Positions 25,961 through 37,500 of a stretch of 64,000 nucleotides of DNA are shown one piece after another. The translations under genes were made by a program, and so were the position numbers. The notes beneath the pieces were generated by a model that worked only from the letters and a program-made list of their open reading frames with translations, was not told the origin of the DNA and did no database searches. Origin of the DNA: Rhyzopertha dominica (lineage: Eukaryota; Arthropoda; Insecta; Coleoptera; Bostrichidae); the NCBI GenBank assembly GCA_025024175.1, contig QCXZ01000064.1, forward strand, positions 62,331,325 to 62,395,324, written 5' to 3'. Positions within the stretch are counted from its first letter, which is position 1; the number at the start of each line of letters is the position of its first letter.

Positions 25961-26219
25961 CAGCGGAGGGCGACATTTTGAGCATTTATACATTAATGTT
26001 ATTGAATAAACATTTTTCAAAAATTAAATTTGTTTTACAATACCGAATTTACTTAAAGCAAATGATTGAAGTTTATGTCAAAATTTACGAATTTTTACAG
26101 CTCTCTACGTTTTATATTTTTTAGGACGATGAACTATTATCAATGTTACCTCTGCAAATGTATTTTGGGTTGCATTTTTAATTTCGTCAGGGCCATTATC
26201 ATTCGTGAANCATCCTGTA

Positions 26220-26640
26220 TATGCGTAAAACTAAATTTTTACTAATTACTCTTGTTTCAATACAAAGTAATAATATGCTAGTTCGGGTTAGCGGCGGAAT
26301 TTCAAGGAATAGATCGTTCTTCCGCCGCATTTGCACATAAGCGTGGATATGCACGGAATTTAACTTCAAGATAAAAAGTCCGCCGTCGGGCGGATTTCTT
26401 TGTCGCCGGACGACATCTAGCAACACGGTTTCCGAATTCTCCACTGTTTTTTAGGTAAATAAATCGATATTCATAAAATATCAATATGCTGTTGCCATCT
26501 ACATGTGGCGCGCTTATAATAAATGAGTTTGCATAAAAAATTGTACATTATACAGACGTGCTCATGTAAATCAATGTACTAACTGTTTCCAAAGATGTAA
26601 GCTCGGTACGAGAATCGAAAATGAAAGGATTGCAAAGGCG
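26220..26640. other. Unassigned stretch after transposon copy A
   Basis: There is no recognised gene. A short GC-richer island at 26285-26420 contains GCGGCGGAATTTC and, inverted, CGTTCTTCCGCCGC, plus CCGCCGTCGGGCGG, so it may fold locally. No protein similarity is apparent. Confidence 0.4.
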
Positions 26641-26965
26641 ACTTAGCTAATACGGACCCCCCCCCTCTTCCAACGTCGCTTATCCCGATCAGCCGCCATT
26701 GGGGGGGTCCGATTGTCCATCGATTAACAATTTAGACTTGCTTTTGCATAATTCGCGACGGACGGTCGGGATGTTGCCGCAGATTATTGATCTCGCTCGC
26801 CGATGTCATTCTTATGCAAGAGCATTGGCAATCAATGCGGGCGGACGCAATTACGACAGTTCCTCGATTGGCCGTCCGCCGTCGAGGAGCGCGGCCGAAG
26901 CTGAGCCGACAGCGGTGCGGCTGGCCCGTTTCGGCACCCCCCTCCATTGACTTGAGGAAAAGTAG
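26641..26965. other. CpG-rich island with inverted repeats
   Basis: This block is strikingly GC- and CpG-rich compared with its surroundings. It includes CGGACCCCCCCC (26653-26664) facing GGGGGGGTCCG (26701-26711), which could form a hairpin with a loop of about 36 bases. GCGGGCGGACGC (about 26837) faces GGCCGTCCGCCG (about 26870). It lies 2.7 kb upstream of the ZSWIM exon. Open frames cross it on both strands but none resembles a protein. It may be a promoter or a foreign fragment. Confidence 0.4.
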
Positions 26966-27202
26966 ATTGCTGCTGTAATTATAAAAAAATATATATAGGG
27001 AGCTTTTTAATTATGCTCTTCTAGTGCTGCCAATGCGAATTATTATCATTTTGTGATAGATTTTATAATAATTTATTATTTATAATAAATCTTCATTTAT
27101 CGAATCCTTGAATATAAATTAGGAATCCAAATACCTTTTTTTTTGTAGAGGTAAACATGAAGTTCGACAATAACAAACGTGATGAAGATATAATAATATT
27201 GT

Positions 27203-27500
27203 TTATTTTTCGACAGAGTCTCCTTGAACTTTGATGCATTTAGTCCAACGATGTTCCAATGCTCTGATTCCTCTAGAAAAGAACTCTTGTGGTTCGTCCT
27301 CTAACCACTCATTTACTGCTGTCATCACTTGATAACCATCGTCATATCTGGCCCCACGTAGATATTCTTTCAATTTCGGAAATAAGAAGTAATCGCCCGG
27401 AGCTAGGTCTGACGAATACGCAAGGTGTTCGTGCAATTCAAATCCTGCGGCGTGAAAAGCATTCATTGGTGTACAGGAGCGTTTTCCTGATGGAACAAAA
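27203..27500 (-). pseudogene. Mariner transposase C-terminal fragment
   Basis: On the minus strand the frame reads NAFHAAGFELHEHLAYSSDL, then APGDYFLFPKLKEYLRG and ends RALEHRWTKCIKVQGDSVEK. These are hallmark mariner sequences; the Asp in the GDYFLFPKL run is the third catalytic residue of DD34D enzymes. The N-terminal two-thirds, including the first two Asp residues, are missing because the sequence abuts a Penelope-like element near 27500. Confidence 0.92.
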
Positions 27501-27589
27501 TCAAACATATCAAAAATTATCCCGAGATCCTACCTCAAAAATTTCCAAAATTATTATTCAAATATTTCGAATGAGGAGAAGTCTCTTTT

Positions 27590-28908
27590 AACTGTTTCTG
27601 ATTGCAAGGTACCTAAATTGTATGGTTTGCCCAAAATCCATAAAACCAATGTCCCGTTAAGACCCATAGTCAATACGATTGGCAGTCCTTGTTACAGATT
27701 GGCAACATTTTGTGCTAACTATTAAAAACCTTATGTAGGAAAAACCAGTTTTGGTTAGTTTTGACGTGGTTTCTTTATTTACGAAAATACCTATCCCTGA
27801 AACGACAGATATCATCAAATCCAAGCTTAATAGCGATCCCCTAGGTGACACGATAGCCAGATTGTCTGAACATTGTTTAAAATCTACTTATTTCTTATGG
27901 AACGATAATTTTTATGAACAAAAATCAGGTTGTGCAATGGGTTCACCTCTAAGTCCTGTAGTAGCCAATTTGTTTATGGAAAATTTTGAACAGGTAGCGA
28001 TAAACAGTTTTCAGTTTAAGCCAAAATGTTGGTATAGGTATGTAGATGACACTTTTGTTATTTGGCCCTACAGTATAGAAGAGTTGGTAGGTTTCTAAAT
28101 CATTCGAACAGTCAAAATCTTGACATAAAATTTACTAACGAATTAGAAAGCAATGGTAGTTTACCTTTCTTGGATGTCCAAATTTACAGAACAAACACTG
28201 GACAGTTAGGACACAAGGTTTACAGAAAACCAACACACACAGATAGATATTTACATGCCACATCTCACCACCCTCCTTCTCAAAAGAATAGTCTTATTAG
28301 GACGTTATTTGTTAGAGCACAAAGGATATCAGACGAAAGTTCTTTACAAAAAGAAATATATCATCTTAAATCAGCGCTAGTGAGAAATGGTTATAGTAGT
28401 AAGAATATTTGGTCAGTTTTTAATAAAAGTGCTCATCCAAATCAAGTAAATTCTCAGCCACGACAAAGCAAATTGAAGTTGAGTTTGCCTTATGCACAAG
28501 TCCTTTCGGAAAAATTAAAGAGGATGCTTAGAAAACACGATATTTTAGTTGTTGATAGTACATATAATAATTTAGATAAAATTTTAAGTTCTACTAAAGA
28601 TAAAGTAGGTACATTTAGAGAGTGAAGGCGTTTACAAAATTACATGTTCCTGCGGCAAGTGTTACATAGGTCAAACTAAAAGAAAAGTAGGTACACGTTT
28701 GAAAGAACACATACGTGCTACTAGGTTGCAACAGATAGATAAATCTTCCGTAGCTGAACACTCATATTTGACTAAACACATGATTGATTTTGATAAAACA
28801 AAAATTTTACATAGAGAAAAATATTATCACAAACGTCTTATAAAAGAAGCTATAGAAATTTGTAGGAATACTAATAATTTTAATAGGGGTTGTGAAATTA
28901 TGAGTTAG
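27590..28908 (+). pseudogene. Penelope-type RT plus GIY-YIG endonuclease, broken
   Basis: The first segment reads KLYGLPKIHKTNVPLRPIVN and GSPCYRLATFCANY before a stop. The frame from 27751 reads LVSFDVVSLFTKIPI-like sequence, QKSGCAMGSPLSPVVANLFM and the catalytic RYVDDTFVIW. A one-base shift near 28090 breaks EELVGF from RFLNHSNSQNLDIKFTNE. The next frame (to 28625) carries LPFLDVQIYR and VYRKPTHTDRYLHATSHHPP, a Penelope signature. After a stop comes GVYKITCSCGKCYIGQTKRK, a GIY-YIG endonuclease core with Cys pairs, ending near CEIMS at 28908. Such proteins copy RNA at nicked or telomeric ends. This copy is non-coding now. Confidence 0.93.
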
Positions 28909-29095
28909 GTAACATTTGGAAGGCTATTTTATAGTTATCTTTTTCAAAGTAGTTCGTGTATATCTAGTAGGTAGGTAGTTCCTTTTTCGTCGTTAGATTC
29001 TTTTCAGGTTGGCACGTTGTTTCTATGACGTCTCGCTTCCTCGGTGATTTGTTTCAAAATTTTGTTTGAACTTGTGTCATTTTGAGGTTCTTCGT

Positions 29096-29130
29096 CTTTG
29101 ACAAAGATTACAGGTGTAATCGAAACGTCA
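29096..29130 (+). ncRNA. Hammerhead-ribozyme-like motif of the Penelope-like element
   Basis: The stretch reads CTTTGACAAAG, then a perfect 5-bp hairpin ATTAC-AGGT-GTAAT, then CGAAACGTC. This is the layout of a minimal type I hammerhead: core CUGANGA, helix II, GAAA and a GUC-like cleavage context. The first core strand reads TTGACAA instead of CTGANGA, changing C3 and G8, which pair in the active fold, to U3 and A8, which can also pair. Penelope-like elements are known to carry hammerheads. Activity is doubtful. Confidence 0.5.
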
Positions 29131-29501
29131 GACTAATAACTTTTTGTCAGTGTTTTCAAGAGACAGCGATCTTTCCGAGAAAATATTATCATATTTTATG
29201 GACGCTGAAAGCATTCACCCTCGTAACTCTTTGAGAGTTTCTAAAGACAAAATGTTTTGATAAAACGTTTCAAATTGATTTAGCAAATTGCTGGTCGAAG
29301 AAGGGGAGCTATGTCAACAACTGAAAGACGAAATCTAATGTTGCTCCCAGAATGCTCTGCAAAAAATTGTTTCCAAGACAATTCCGACCAGCCATCTACG
29401 AATTTCGTGAAGTCTCTGTCCCCAACCGGCCCATGTGTAATATCCCCCCTCCCCATGGCGCCCCCTGCACCTTGCGCCATGTGGCGAACATAAACAAATG
29501 A

Positions 29502-29952
<451 letters not shown>

Positions 29953-30199
29953 GTGAGTGTCGACCCCCATCGTCGGTGTGTTCAGCTATTGCAGCTTGTG
30001 TTGGTTTTGGTGTAAAACAGGACGGCGTTCTTAACAGAGTTCGTCAAAATGAGAGGTTCCGACGATATTTTTTTTGACCTACGAGGAGGTCTTTGACTCC
30101 GCGGTACCTTACGAACCAACGCAGGAATTTATTGTATTCCCACTTTCCTAGAGTTAATTATATGGCCTCAGTAAAAGATTTTAACCACAATATTGAATA
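29953..30199 (+). other. Start of the ZSWIM first intron
   Basis: The sequence changes from GC-rich to AT-rich directly after the donor at 29953. No acceptor followed by ZSWIM-like sequence was recognised from here to the window end, so the intron is inferred to exceed 34 kb. The TEs listed after this point would then be intronic. Confidence 0.45.
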
Positions 30200-31440
30200 T
30201 TGACAAAAGTGCACATCCACCCACATCCAATACACCTCCTACAAAGTTAAGACTTATTCACGTTAATCCACACTTATTTAGACAGAGAACCCCAAGAATT
30301 ACTTTTTTACACATCCTGAGTTTCATAGACTTTACAGACTCCCTCTTTACTACTTTTTGCACATGTAAAATAATAATAGATCATAGACAAAGGAAATACA
30401 CAAACATTTTTACAAAATATATGTCTCAGTATGCCAAAAAAGAAATCCTAAACGTACATAACATAATAAAATAATGTAAAGAAAAAGAATATTTCAATAG
30501 TTCAATAGAACTTTGTCTTCGAAGAATGTATATCTGAAATTTCGGTTCTCAGAAGATTTATATTTTGCTTATCTACCCTTTTCAGACAAAAAGGTTGCGA
30601 GTTTTGTGAAATTAGTGAAACTACACTTCTTCGATTTAAATTTCCAACCCAGATACCAGCGGTCATCAAACTAGACTGTAATAGTTTTCAAGCATAATAC
30701 TAGCACTATTATTTTTATCTTCATCCAATGATAAATTTTCGGTATCTTCGTCTTCTGCATAAGACAATTCCTTCTTCATCTTCACTTGTTTCCAAACTAG
30801 TTTCAAATTCAAGACTATTTTCTGTCACCACAACTTTACTGATCCTTCCAAGTTGTTTGAATGAATTAAGATTATTTCATTGTACAAGTTTCTAGGTACA
30901 ACGATCTGAGAATCATTTGTTTTTTTTTCAGGAATAGAGCACACGTATCTTTTCATGTCAACACTTTTGTCTTTAGGGAGAGTAAAAAAATCAATAAGTT
31001 CATAAAATTTGCCCAAGAATTCCAGGCCTTTGTTGTAACTGTTGCTGTTTTAAGTGAATACTGTCAATGTTTTCTTTTTCCTTTAATATATTTGAAAGAA
31101 CGTACATACGCTCTCCGTTAAAGTACTATTTTTATTTGGCGCCCTGTAACTTATACCAAAAATACACCTATACATGGTCATTAGAAATTTGAGTAATTTT
31201 TACACGGTTCAGTCTGTCACTACCTCAATTTTTATTTTACATGTGCAAAAAGTAGTAAAGAGGAAGTCTAAAGTCTATGAAACTCAGGATATGTAAAAAG
31301 TAATTCTTGAGGTTCTCTGTCTAAATGAGTGTGGATTAGCGTGAATAAGTCTTAATTTTGCAGGAGGTGTAATGGATGTGGGTGGATTTGTATGGATGTA
31401 CGCGTTTGTCCATGGATGTATGTGGATGTGTTTGAGAAAA
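30200..31440. mobile_element. Inverted-repeat element, ~1.24 kb
   Basis: Arms of about 175 bp face each other: 30200-30375 and about 31235-31415. Shared blocks include CCACCCACATCCAATACACC, AGAATTACTTTTTTACACAT and TACTACTTTTTGCACATGTA (inverted on the right). The outer ends continue with related ATCCA/TGGAT-rich sequence. The interior holds a minus-strand frame at 30825-31016. No known DDE motif is visible, so the superfamily is open. Confidence 0.75.
30720..31020 (-). pseudogene. Protein-like remnant inside the 30.2-31.4 kb element
   Basis: A 63-codon frame begins MGKFYELIDFFTLPKDKSVD, continues KRYVCSIPEKKTND and SQIVVPRNLYNEIILIHSNN, then ends at a stop. After a shift, acidic sequence like NSLEFETSLETSEDEEG follows. 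The composition is that of a real protein rather than noise, but I do not recognise the family. It probably encodes the C-terminal part of a transposase or an accessory TE protein. Confidence 0.4.
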
Positions 31441-32320
31441 TTGATGAGTTTGTACAATTTTGGGTGGGTGATTTCCCCCTCGGCTTATACGCATAATAAC
31501 GAAATCCGATTCTAAGCTTCTTTCAATAAAATGCTGCGTTTTACACTAGCTTGGGTATTATGTCGTTAAAAATAGTTCTGAAAGTGTCGAACACAAGATA
31601 ATATACGAGTACTTAACACACAATACAGCCATCCTAAGACTGTTGTAATTCAAACTGACCAAATGCCATAAGTCGTACTGCCATCTTGGACATGAGTTAT
31701 TAAATTCGTTGCCTAACGGTCTCAGAAATTAAGGAGCTCCCTTCAATCAAGAGACGATTCGTGCCCTTTGATTAAAACAAGTAATGACGAGAACTAATAA
31801 TTACTTCAGCTTTGTAGATTTCGTATCGGTGAAAATTGACATGCTCCGTAGAATAAGCGTGGTTTATTTAATGTAAGCAAATTTACTGACAAAGAACTAC
31901 TAAATGGAAAAAATGTAAACGCTGTAAAGTAATAGTAATCGAGTTAGCGAGCGTTTCGTTATTGAGATCTAAACACTAAAATCACATATTATTGCTGACG
32001 CCCGTGTTAATTATATTTGATGCTTCCTCCTAAAAAAAAATGCCGCAGCGAGTCCTTCAGGAGTGTTTGCTTGTTGAAAGTGGATTCTTTTTTGCCAAGA
32101 GACTAACACTGTTTTGTTCTTGTACATGAAGAATTAAACAGTTCTATGACAGCTGCAAGACATGCAGTAGAACAGGGCTTTATCAAAGTTTTCATACATC
32201 ACAGTATTTCGACCAGAATTAGAAGAGTATTTACACATCGCATGATTTTACTAAATAACGCTTGGTATTTGATATAACACTTACTATTTTGTTAATAGAG
32301 TCATTTAGTTCTTTCAATTA
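31441..32320. other. Intronic-type AT-rich sequence
   Basis: No ORF with recognisable similarity, repeat arms or RNA motif was seen here. Confidence 0.5.
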
Positions 32321-33400
32321 TACAGGATGTTTCACGAATGATAATGACCCTGACGAAATTAAAAATGCAGCCCAAAATACATTTGCAGAGCTAACATTGA
32401 TAATTGTTCATCGTCTTAAAAAATATAAAACGTAGAGAGCTGTATAAATTCGTAAATTTTGACATAAACTTCAATCATTTGCTTTAAGTAAATTCGGTAT
32501 TGTAAAACAAATTTTATTTTTAAAAAATGTTTATTCAGTAACATCAATGTAATAAATGCTCAGAATGTCGCCCTCCGCTGTTTTCACAAGCTTGAATTCG
32601 TGCCCAAAACGATCTTTTAACATGCATTTACATTTCTGGAGTGATGGATCTACATGATTCACGTATTTTATTTTCTAAATGTTCTACTCTTTCAATTGGT
32701 GTTTGGTACACTTGTTCTCTTACCATTCCCCACAGAAAAAATCCAAAGGAGTAAGGTCCGGGCTTCTCGGTGGCCAAGGATTAATTGAACCTCTTCCTAT
32801 CCATCGGTTAGGCAAAACCAAATCAAGATGATTTCGCACTATTCTGTGATAATGCGCAGGTGCCACATCTTGTTGGAACCATAGATCTTGTCTTACTTGT
32901 AAATTAACATTTTGGAGAAAAAAAAGTTACAAAAAGCCAGTCTTTTAAAATAATCTGTCTCTTTTAAGGCCTGAACCAATTGTAAGTGTACGGATGAAAT
33001 TGATTTAATTATTCGGTGTACTGAAGACAGACTAATACCGGTTGCTCTTGAGACTACCCTTTGACTAATATGAGGATTTTCGTCAATCATTTCCAATACT
33101 CTAATTTCATTGTCAGGGCCTGTTGCTGTTCTTTCTCTTGACTTTTTCAGTGGTGGCCAGCGGAAGCATTTTTCTTGCATTCACCATAAATCAAAATCAT
33201 ATCTGTTTCTTCATCATTTGAATACATTTTGACTTTTAATAAATACAGCGACAGGAACCATAGCGCATAGCCGTCATGGATTCCCAATTTATTTTTAAAA
33301 TAATACCATTATGTGAAATAACCACATTGGCTATGAGAATGTATTTTGGGTTGCATTTTTAATTTCGTCAGGGTCATTATCATTCGGGAAACATCCTGTA
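32321..33400 (-). mobile_element. Tc1/mariner-superfamily element, copy B (internally deleted)
   Basis: It starts TACAGGATGTTTCACGAATG and ends with the inverse ATTCGGGAAACATCCTGTA, with TA on both sides. At 1080 bp it is about 356 bp shorter than copy C. The missing part lies between the AFCNFF and LLQNVNL segments of the transposase. The terminal inverted repeats extend over about 60 bp, to GACGAAATTAAAAATGCA. Confidence 0.93.
32600..33300 (-). pseudogene. Copy B transposase
   Basis: On the minus strand the N terminus has KKSRERTATGPDNEIRVLEM, NPHISQRVVSRATGISLSSV and HLQLVQALKETDYFKRLAFC. It then jumps at a run of T residues straight to KMLIYK (from LLQNVNLQV in another frame). The first catalytic Asp (DEARF) is therefore gone. 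The second (WFQQDVAPAHYH-like) and third (PWPPRSPDLTPLDFF) sites remain. A missing T in the poly-T run after PLD shifts the C terminus. It is the only one of the three copies that keeps the SPDLTPLD block. Confidence 0.9.
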
Positions 33401-33439
33401 TATTTAAGCAAAGTTGAATTAATTTCTGATAACTATCGC

Positions 33440-33667
33440 TCTAATAAAATTTTGTCTAAGACTCAAGGTCACTCGGCTCTAAATAGATTGTCTTGTCTTT
33501 TTGCCCTTCACAAAAAAACAGTGTTGTGGGTTTGATTTTTGTAGATAATTTTTGCCCACACTTGAAAAGTGGTTGTTAAATTCATTTACTATTTGTTTAT
33601 CTTCTTCCAGTGTCTGTTTATTCATGCTTATGATTTTTGTCCTAGCACGTTGTTGCATCCCATTCAA
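33440..33667 (-). pseudogene. Non-LTR retrotransposon RT fragment
   Basis: A minus-strand frame reads KQTLEEDKQIVNEFNNHFSS, then VGKNYLQKSNPQ, the linker between the endonuclease and RT domains in Jockey-like LINE proteins (a variant of xxIANEFNxFFxxIG). Flanking coding sequence is lost. It is a short, old fragment. Confidence 0.65.
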
Positions 33668-34399
33668 ATTATTTGATTAGAGGATAATGATTTTACTAGT
33701 TCAATTAAAAAGTTGATTCAAAAATAGTCTGCCATGTATACCAGACAGGTAAACACGTTTTCTTGTAAAGAATTTTTAGAAAGACTATCGAGTTTTGTGG
33801 TCTTTGATAATCACATCAGCAGAATTGCGAGTTTAAGTAAATAATTTCTAAAGAGATAAGAGAAAAACGCTCTGTTAATGTAATGTACATAATTTATACT
33901 TTATTGGTTTCAGTATAGTATATAAATAGCTGTCTAAATAAATGTTAGAGAATAATTAAATGAAAGAAATAGCCAACGAGGATATAGTAGCTACCCTACG
34001 CATTGTCCTGACTTTTCATCTTTTGAGTCCTTCAGTTTGATACGAGCGTTTGTTAAATTCCTGGAATTACTCGAACTAATTCTATTTGTAAAGAAATCTA
34101 GTTGCGTCACAAATTAAGTATCTTTGTGATAATGACATATAGAAAAAAAACAGTACCTCAAAATGTAGAATAGGTAAAAAAATAATACGCTTCACATTAC
34201 GACTTTTTAATTCGCCCTCGTATGCACCAACCGCTCAGATAGGTACAACGTTATCACCTTGATTTTAATTTAAATCCAAGCGTGCCGTGTTAAAATCAAA
34301 TCGCCAGGTGTTTACATTCTCGCGACCGCTTTTTATTACGGAGCCACAGCAAAAAAAGGAACGGTCCATTTTTGCCACGGGTGAAGTAGCTTTTAATGC

Positions 34400-34556
34400 G
34401 ATGCTAGTAGCGTCAGTATTGCTTGTGATAGCGTGCGTGCCATTCGTGTGAATAAATACGGGATATTTTTCAATTGCGTTTTTGAAATTATTGACTTTTT
34501 GAGTGTTCGTGTCGTGCTGACTGGTGGAGGAACAAATTATACAACGTTTGAGAAAT
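34400..34556 (+). promoter_or_regulatory. Possible transcription start and noncoding 5' exon
   Basis: An arthropod-type initiator match TCAGT (34416-34420, in GCGTCAGTATTGC) is followed by G/C-richer sequence. A canonical donor GTAAGTTGTG begins right after AGAAAT near 34557. No coding start lies between. This could be an alternative first exon of the ZSWIM gene or another gene's promoter, or chance. Confidence 0.22.
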
Positions 34557-37500
34557 GTAAGTTGTGTTTTGATGATGTACGTGTGATTTAAAATTTTCTC
34601 CGCTGAGTAGAGGCGATAATCAGTTTGCTCAACGCCTTAAGCATCACTTGGTGTTTATTATAATAATACTTGAATATGGCGTAATTATTAAATTCAACCT
34701 TTACCACACAGATTACCGATATAGTATATAGGTAGATAGATTTCGACTAGAGTGAATCGATTGTATTATAAGTACTTTTTTTGGGTTTAAATAAGATGGT
34801 ATACACCCTGATTAATGTTGTTTTTGTTCATATCTTAAAGAGTATTGTATATATAAATGTATGCGTGACTATAAAAAGCTCTCGCGTAGCTGGTTTGTTA
34901 ATCAACACATAATGAAATGTGCTTAATTCGTAGTGAAACCAAATATGTATTTTAGGAAAGTGTTATTCTCCTCGTAAATCAATTTAATACACAGGAAAAG
35001 AAAGTATTTGAATAAACATGGCATTGCATTGGTCAAGCATTTTAACTTAGCATATGTGTTCCATTGAGATGCTTTCTGATCATTAAAAAACTGCAAGAGT
35101 ACTACCAAAGTCAGACTAGAAAACATTTTACTTGTCTTTTTGGTGAGTTACATAATATTTCTCAGTCTTGCAGGCATCGTTAACAATCTGTTTAGCTTCT
35201 GTCTAATCAATAACATTTCTACAGATAGATGCATACTATTGTTAAATTTAGCTGTTCACGTGTCTTACATAGTGTCTGTTCGTCTGCAATTCTCGTGCCC
35301 ACGTTATGTTGTAATTACATGCATTAGTACTATCGCATGTTCGCTGTAATTTACCTTGCATTTGCATGGCGATGAACCTCATTTTAGATCAGATAAAGGT
35401 ATTGTTTCTGCTGTTGGATCTTTATTATTTTGTTGCATTCTTTCTATATTATTTTTTAGTAGGTAGACATAATGCAGCTATATACACAGGACGAGTGTAA
35501 CATGGAATAACTTTAATATTCAAATGGTGTTCTTGTAGTCCAAAATAATTATGTTTGAAGACCTAGGTGGGCTTTCCTCTTCTAATATGGAATTTCCCTT
35601 GTCCAATAACATTATTTAAATCAAAAGTTAATTATCAGAAAACATAACATGATGTTTTGTGGGGTCAGTAAATCGAACATTTTATTGCAAAACGGGAGTC
35701 TTCTGTCTGCTTAGTCTTCAATTGAATTCTGGAGGAATTATGTGTAGTATTGCGTAGATATACGTTGTATCTATATTATTATCATTTTAAATTGGCACCT
35801 TTTTCTCGATTACCCGTTGATGATTCAGGTTTTTAGGTACCTTCACATAAATTTAAGATACTGTTCGAGATTTATTTTTATCCTTTCGTTTCTACTTTTC
35901 AGTATATAAAGAGCTCCTTAACTAACCAAAAATTTAGTTCAGTTTCTTCTAAACGGACAGTTTACGTAACATCTTTGTGAAATTTAACATCATCGTCTTA
36001 CTACATCGCGTTTCCTTTTTTTACTTCTTAAAACCGTTAAATACGGTTGGATCTAGTAAAAACGTTTTGTGTGTATATGAAGGAGGGAAGTGAATGTAAA
36101 CAGATTATGCAAGTTAAAAATGCAAAATTGAAAAGAGTATAAATTAACTACTAAGGTATAAGTAGGCAATCTAAGGAAGGTAGAATTTTAAATTCCACTT
36201 TAATATATGTTTTAATATTTAATTTTTGTAAGAGCTTCACCATGGCCGAGTTTGTTTTCTTATTAAGCAAATGAAATTTCTTTAAGGCTCTGATACTGTA
36301 TTGTGCATCTCACATTTTAATTAATAGTTTAGTAGATGGTGATTTTTCATATCAATATGACCACAAACATATTTTCGACTGNAAATAATAATGTGTACCA
36401 AATTTCAATCATTAAGTTTTCAAGAAAAAAATAAAAACTAAGTTTTTCATACATTTTCAGAGTCTTATATCTTGACAGGGAGAGCTGAAATGGAAAAATT
36501 TTATAAGAAGACGTCCCCTAAAATGGCTCATATAACATCCCCTTAAAATATCCTAACATCATTACTGTATATGATAGAACCAGAAAACGCAGTTACAAAC
36601 AAAACTGAAAAATAGCTTATTGGTATTCAGAAAATCTCAAACACAATCGTGCTCAAAGGCATAAGATATATACATATAAGGTAACATAATAGGCTGCAAT
36701 AGAGCCTAACTTTGTAAGGTTTCTGACCTTTAGTTACCTTTGGGTAGGGATGAATCAGGTTTCTAGATAAATTTTCCTAATTCCCTGTATTTACCATAAA
36801 GGTAAGAGGATTATGTTGGATCTGTTTACAAACGCAGATGCAAATAAGATAAAATGCAAAGTTTGGCGACATCCTGCCCTTGGGATTAAAGTAACGCAGA
36901 TAAGTGTATAATAACTGTTTACCTCAGCACTTATACATCAGATTTTGNTGGATTTCGCCAAAACACGAGGTCAGTTCAACGTTCAAGACGAAAAACCTTA
37001 TGAAATCGCACTNCGACGATGACGTACACTGGTTGTAATAAGAAAGTCAAGAGCGTGTGAATTTCTCCGTGTCTGTTCTACCGTTTAACCTCAGAAGTGA
37101 CGGTGAGATGCTGGAAAAGTTTCGTATTCGGGTTTTTATTGCTTAATCGATATTTAAATGACGCATATTCCATTGAGAAATTTCGCTTGTACTGTACTAA
37201 CATCGTCATTGAGGGGTAATCCAAGAGTTCGAAATTTTGTGTTGATAAATAGTTTGCTGCTTCCCGCACATACAGCTGGGCTGGCTGCATCTGCCGTGGG
37301 TTGGAAGGGTGCGCTTGTTGCTAGTGGGCTCCCACCCACGTAGACATTATTACGGGAGTTTGGGGATTGGAATGGGGAGGTTTTCAGGGCGGATACTTTT
37401 TTAATAGCCTCCTTGTTGGATGATAGCTTAGTTCGGCTGTATTATTCTTGTTCTTCCTCGAACGAGATTATTACATCTTGAGGATCTCCTTATTTATTGA

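Larger units (their letters stand above)
20256..26219 (+). mobile_element. Tc1/mariner-superfamily element (copy A), split by Copia
   Basis: The left end at 20256 reads TACAGGATGTCACGAATAAT and the right end at 26219 is the inverse. The body is split exactly at 20912/25531 by the Copia insertion; the halves rejoin after removing one copy of the GTGCG target duplication. Without Copia it spans about 1.34 kb. Sister copies lie at 32321-33400 (-) and 62101-63536 (+), with an end fragment at 5362. The TA flanks match the superfamily's target preference. Confidence 0.93.
27500..29130 (+). mobile_element. Penelope-like retroelement, 5'-truncated and decayed
   Basis: Coding remnants in order match Penelope-like elements: an RT N-terminal part, RT core, C-terminal RT/thumb region and GIY-YIG endonuclease. 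A hammerhead-ribozyme-like motif follows at 29096-29130, as found in the terminal repeats of these elements. The 5' side is cut by the mariner fragment. The right edge is set at the ribozyme motif and may extend further. Confidence 0.88.
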
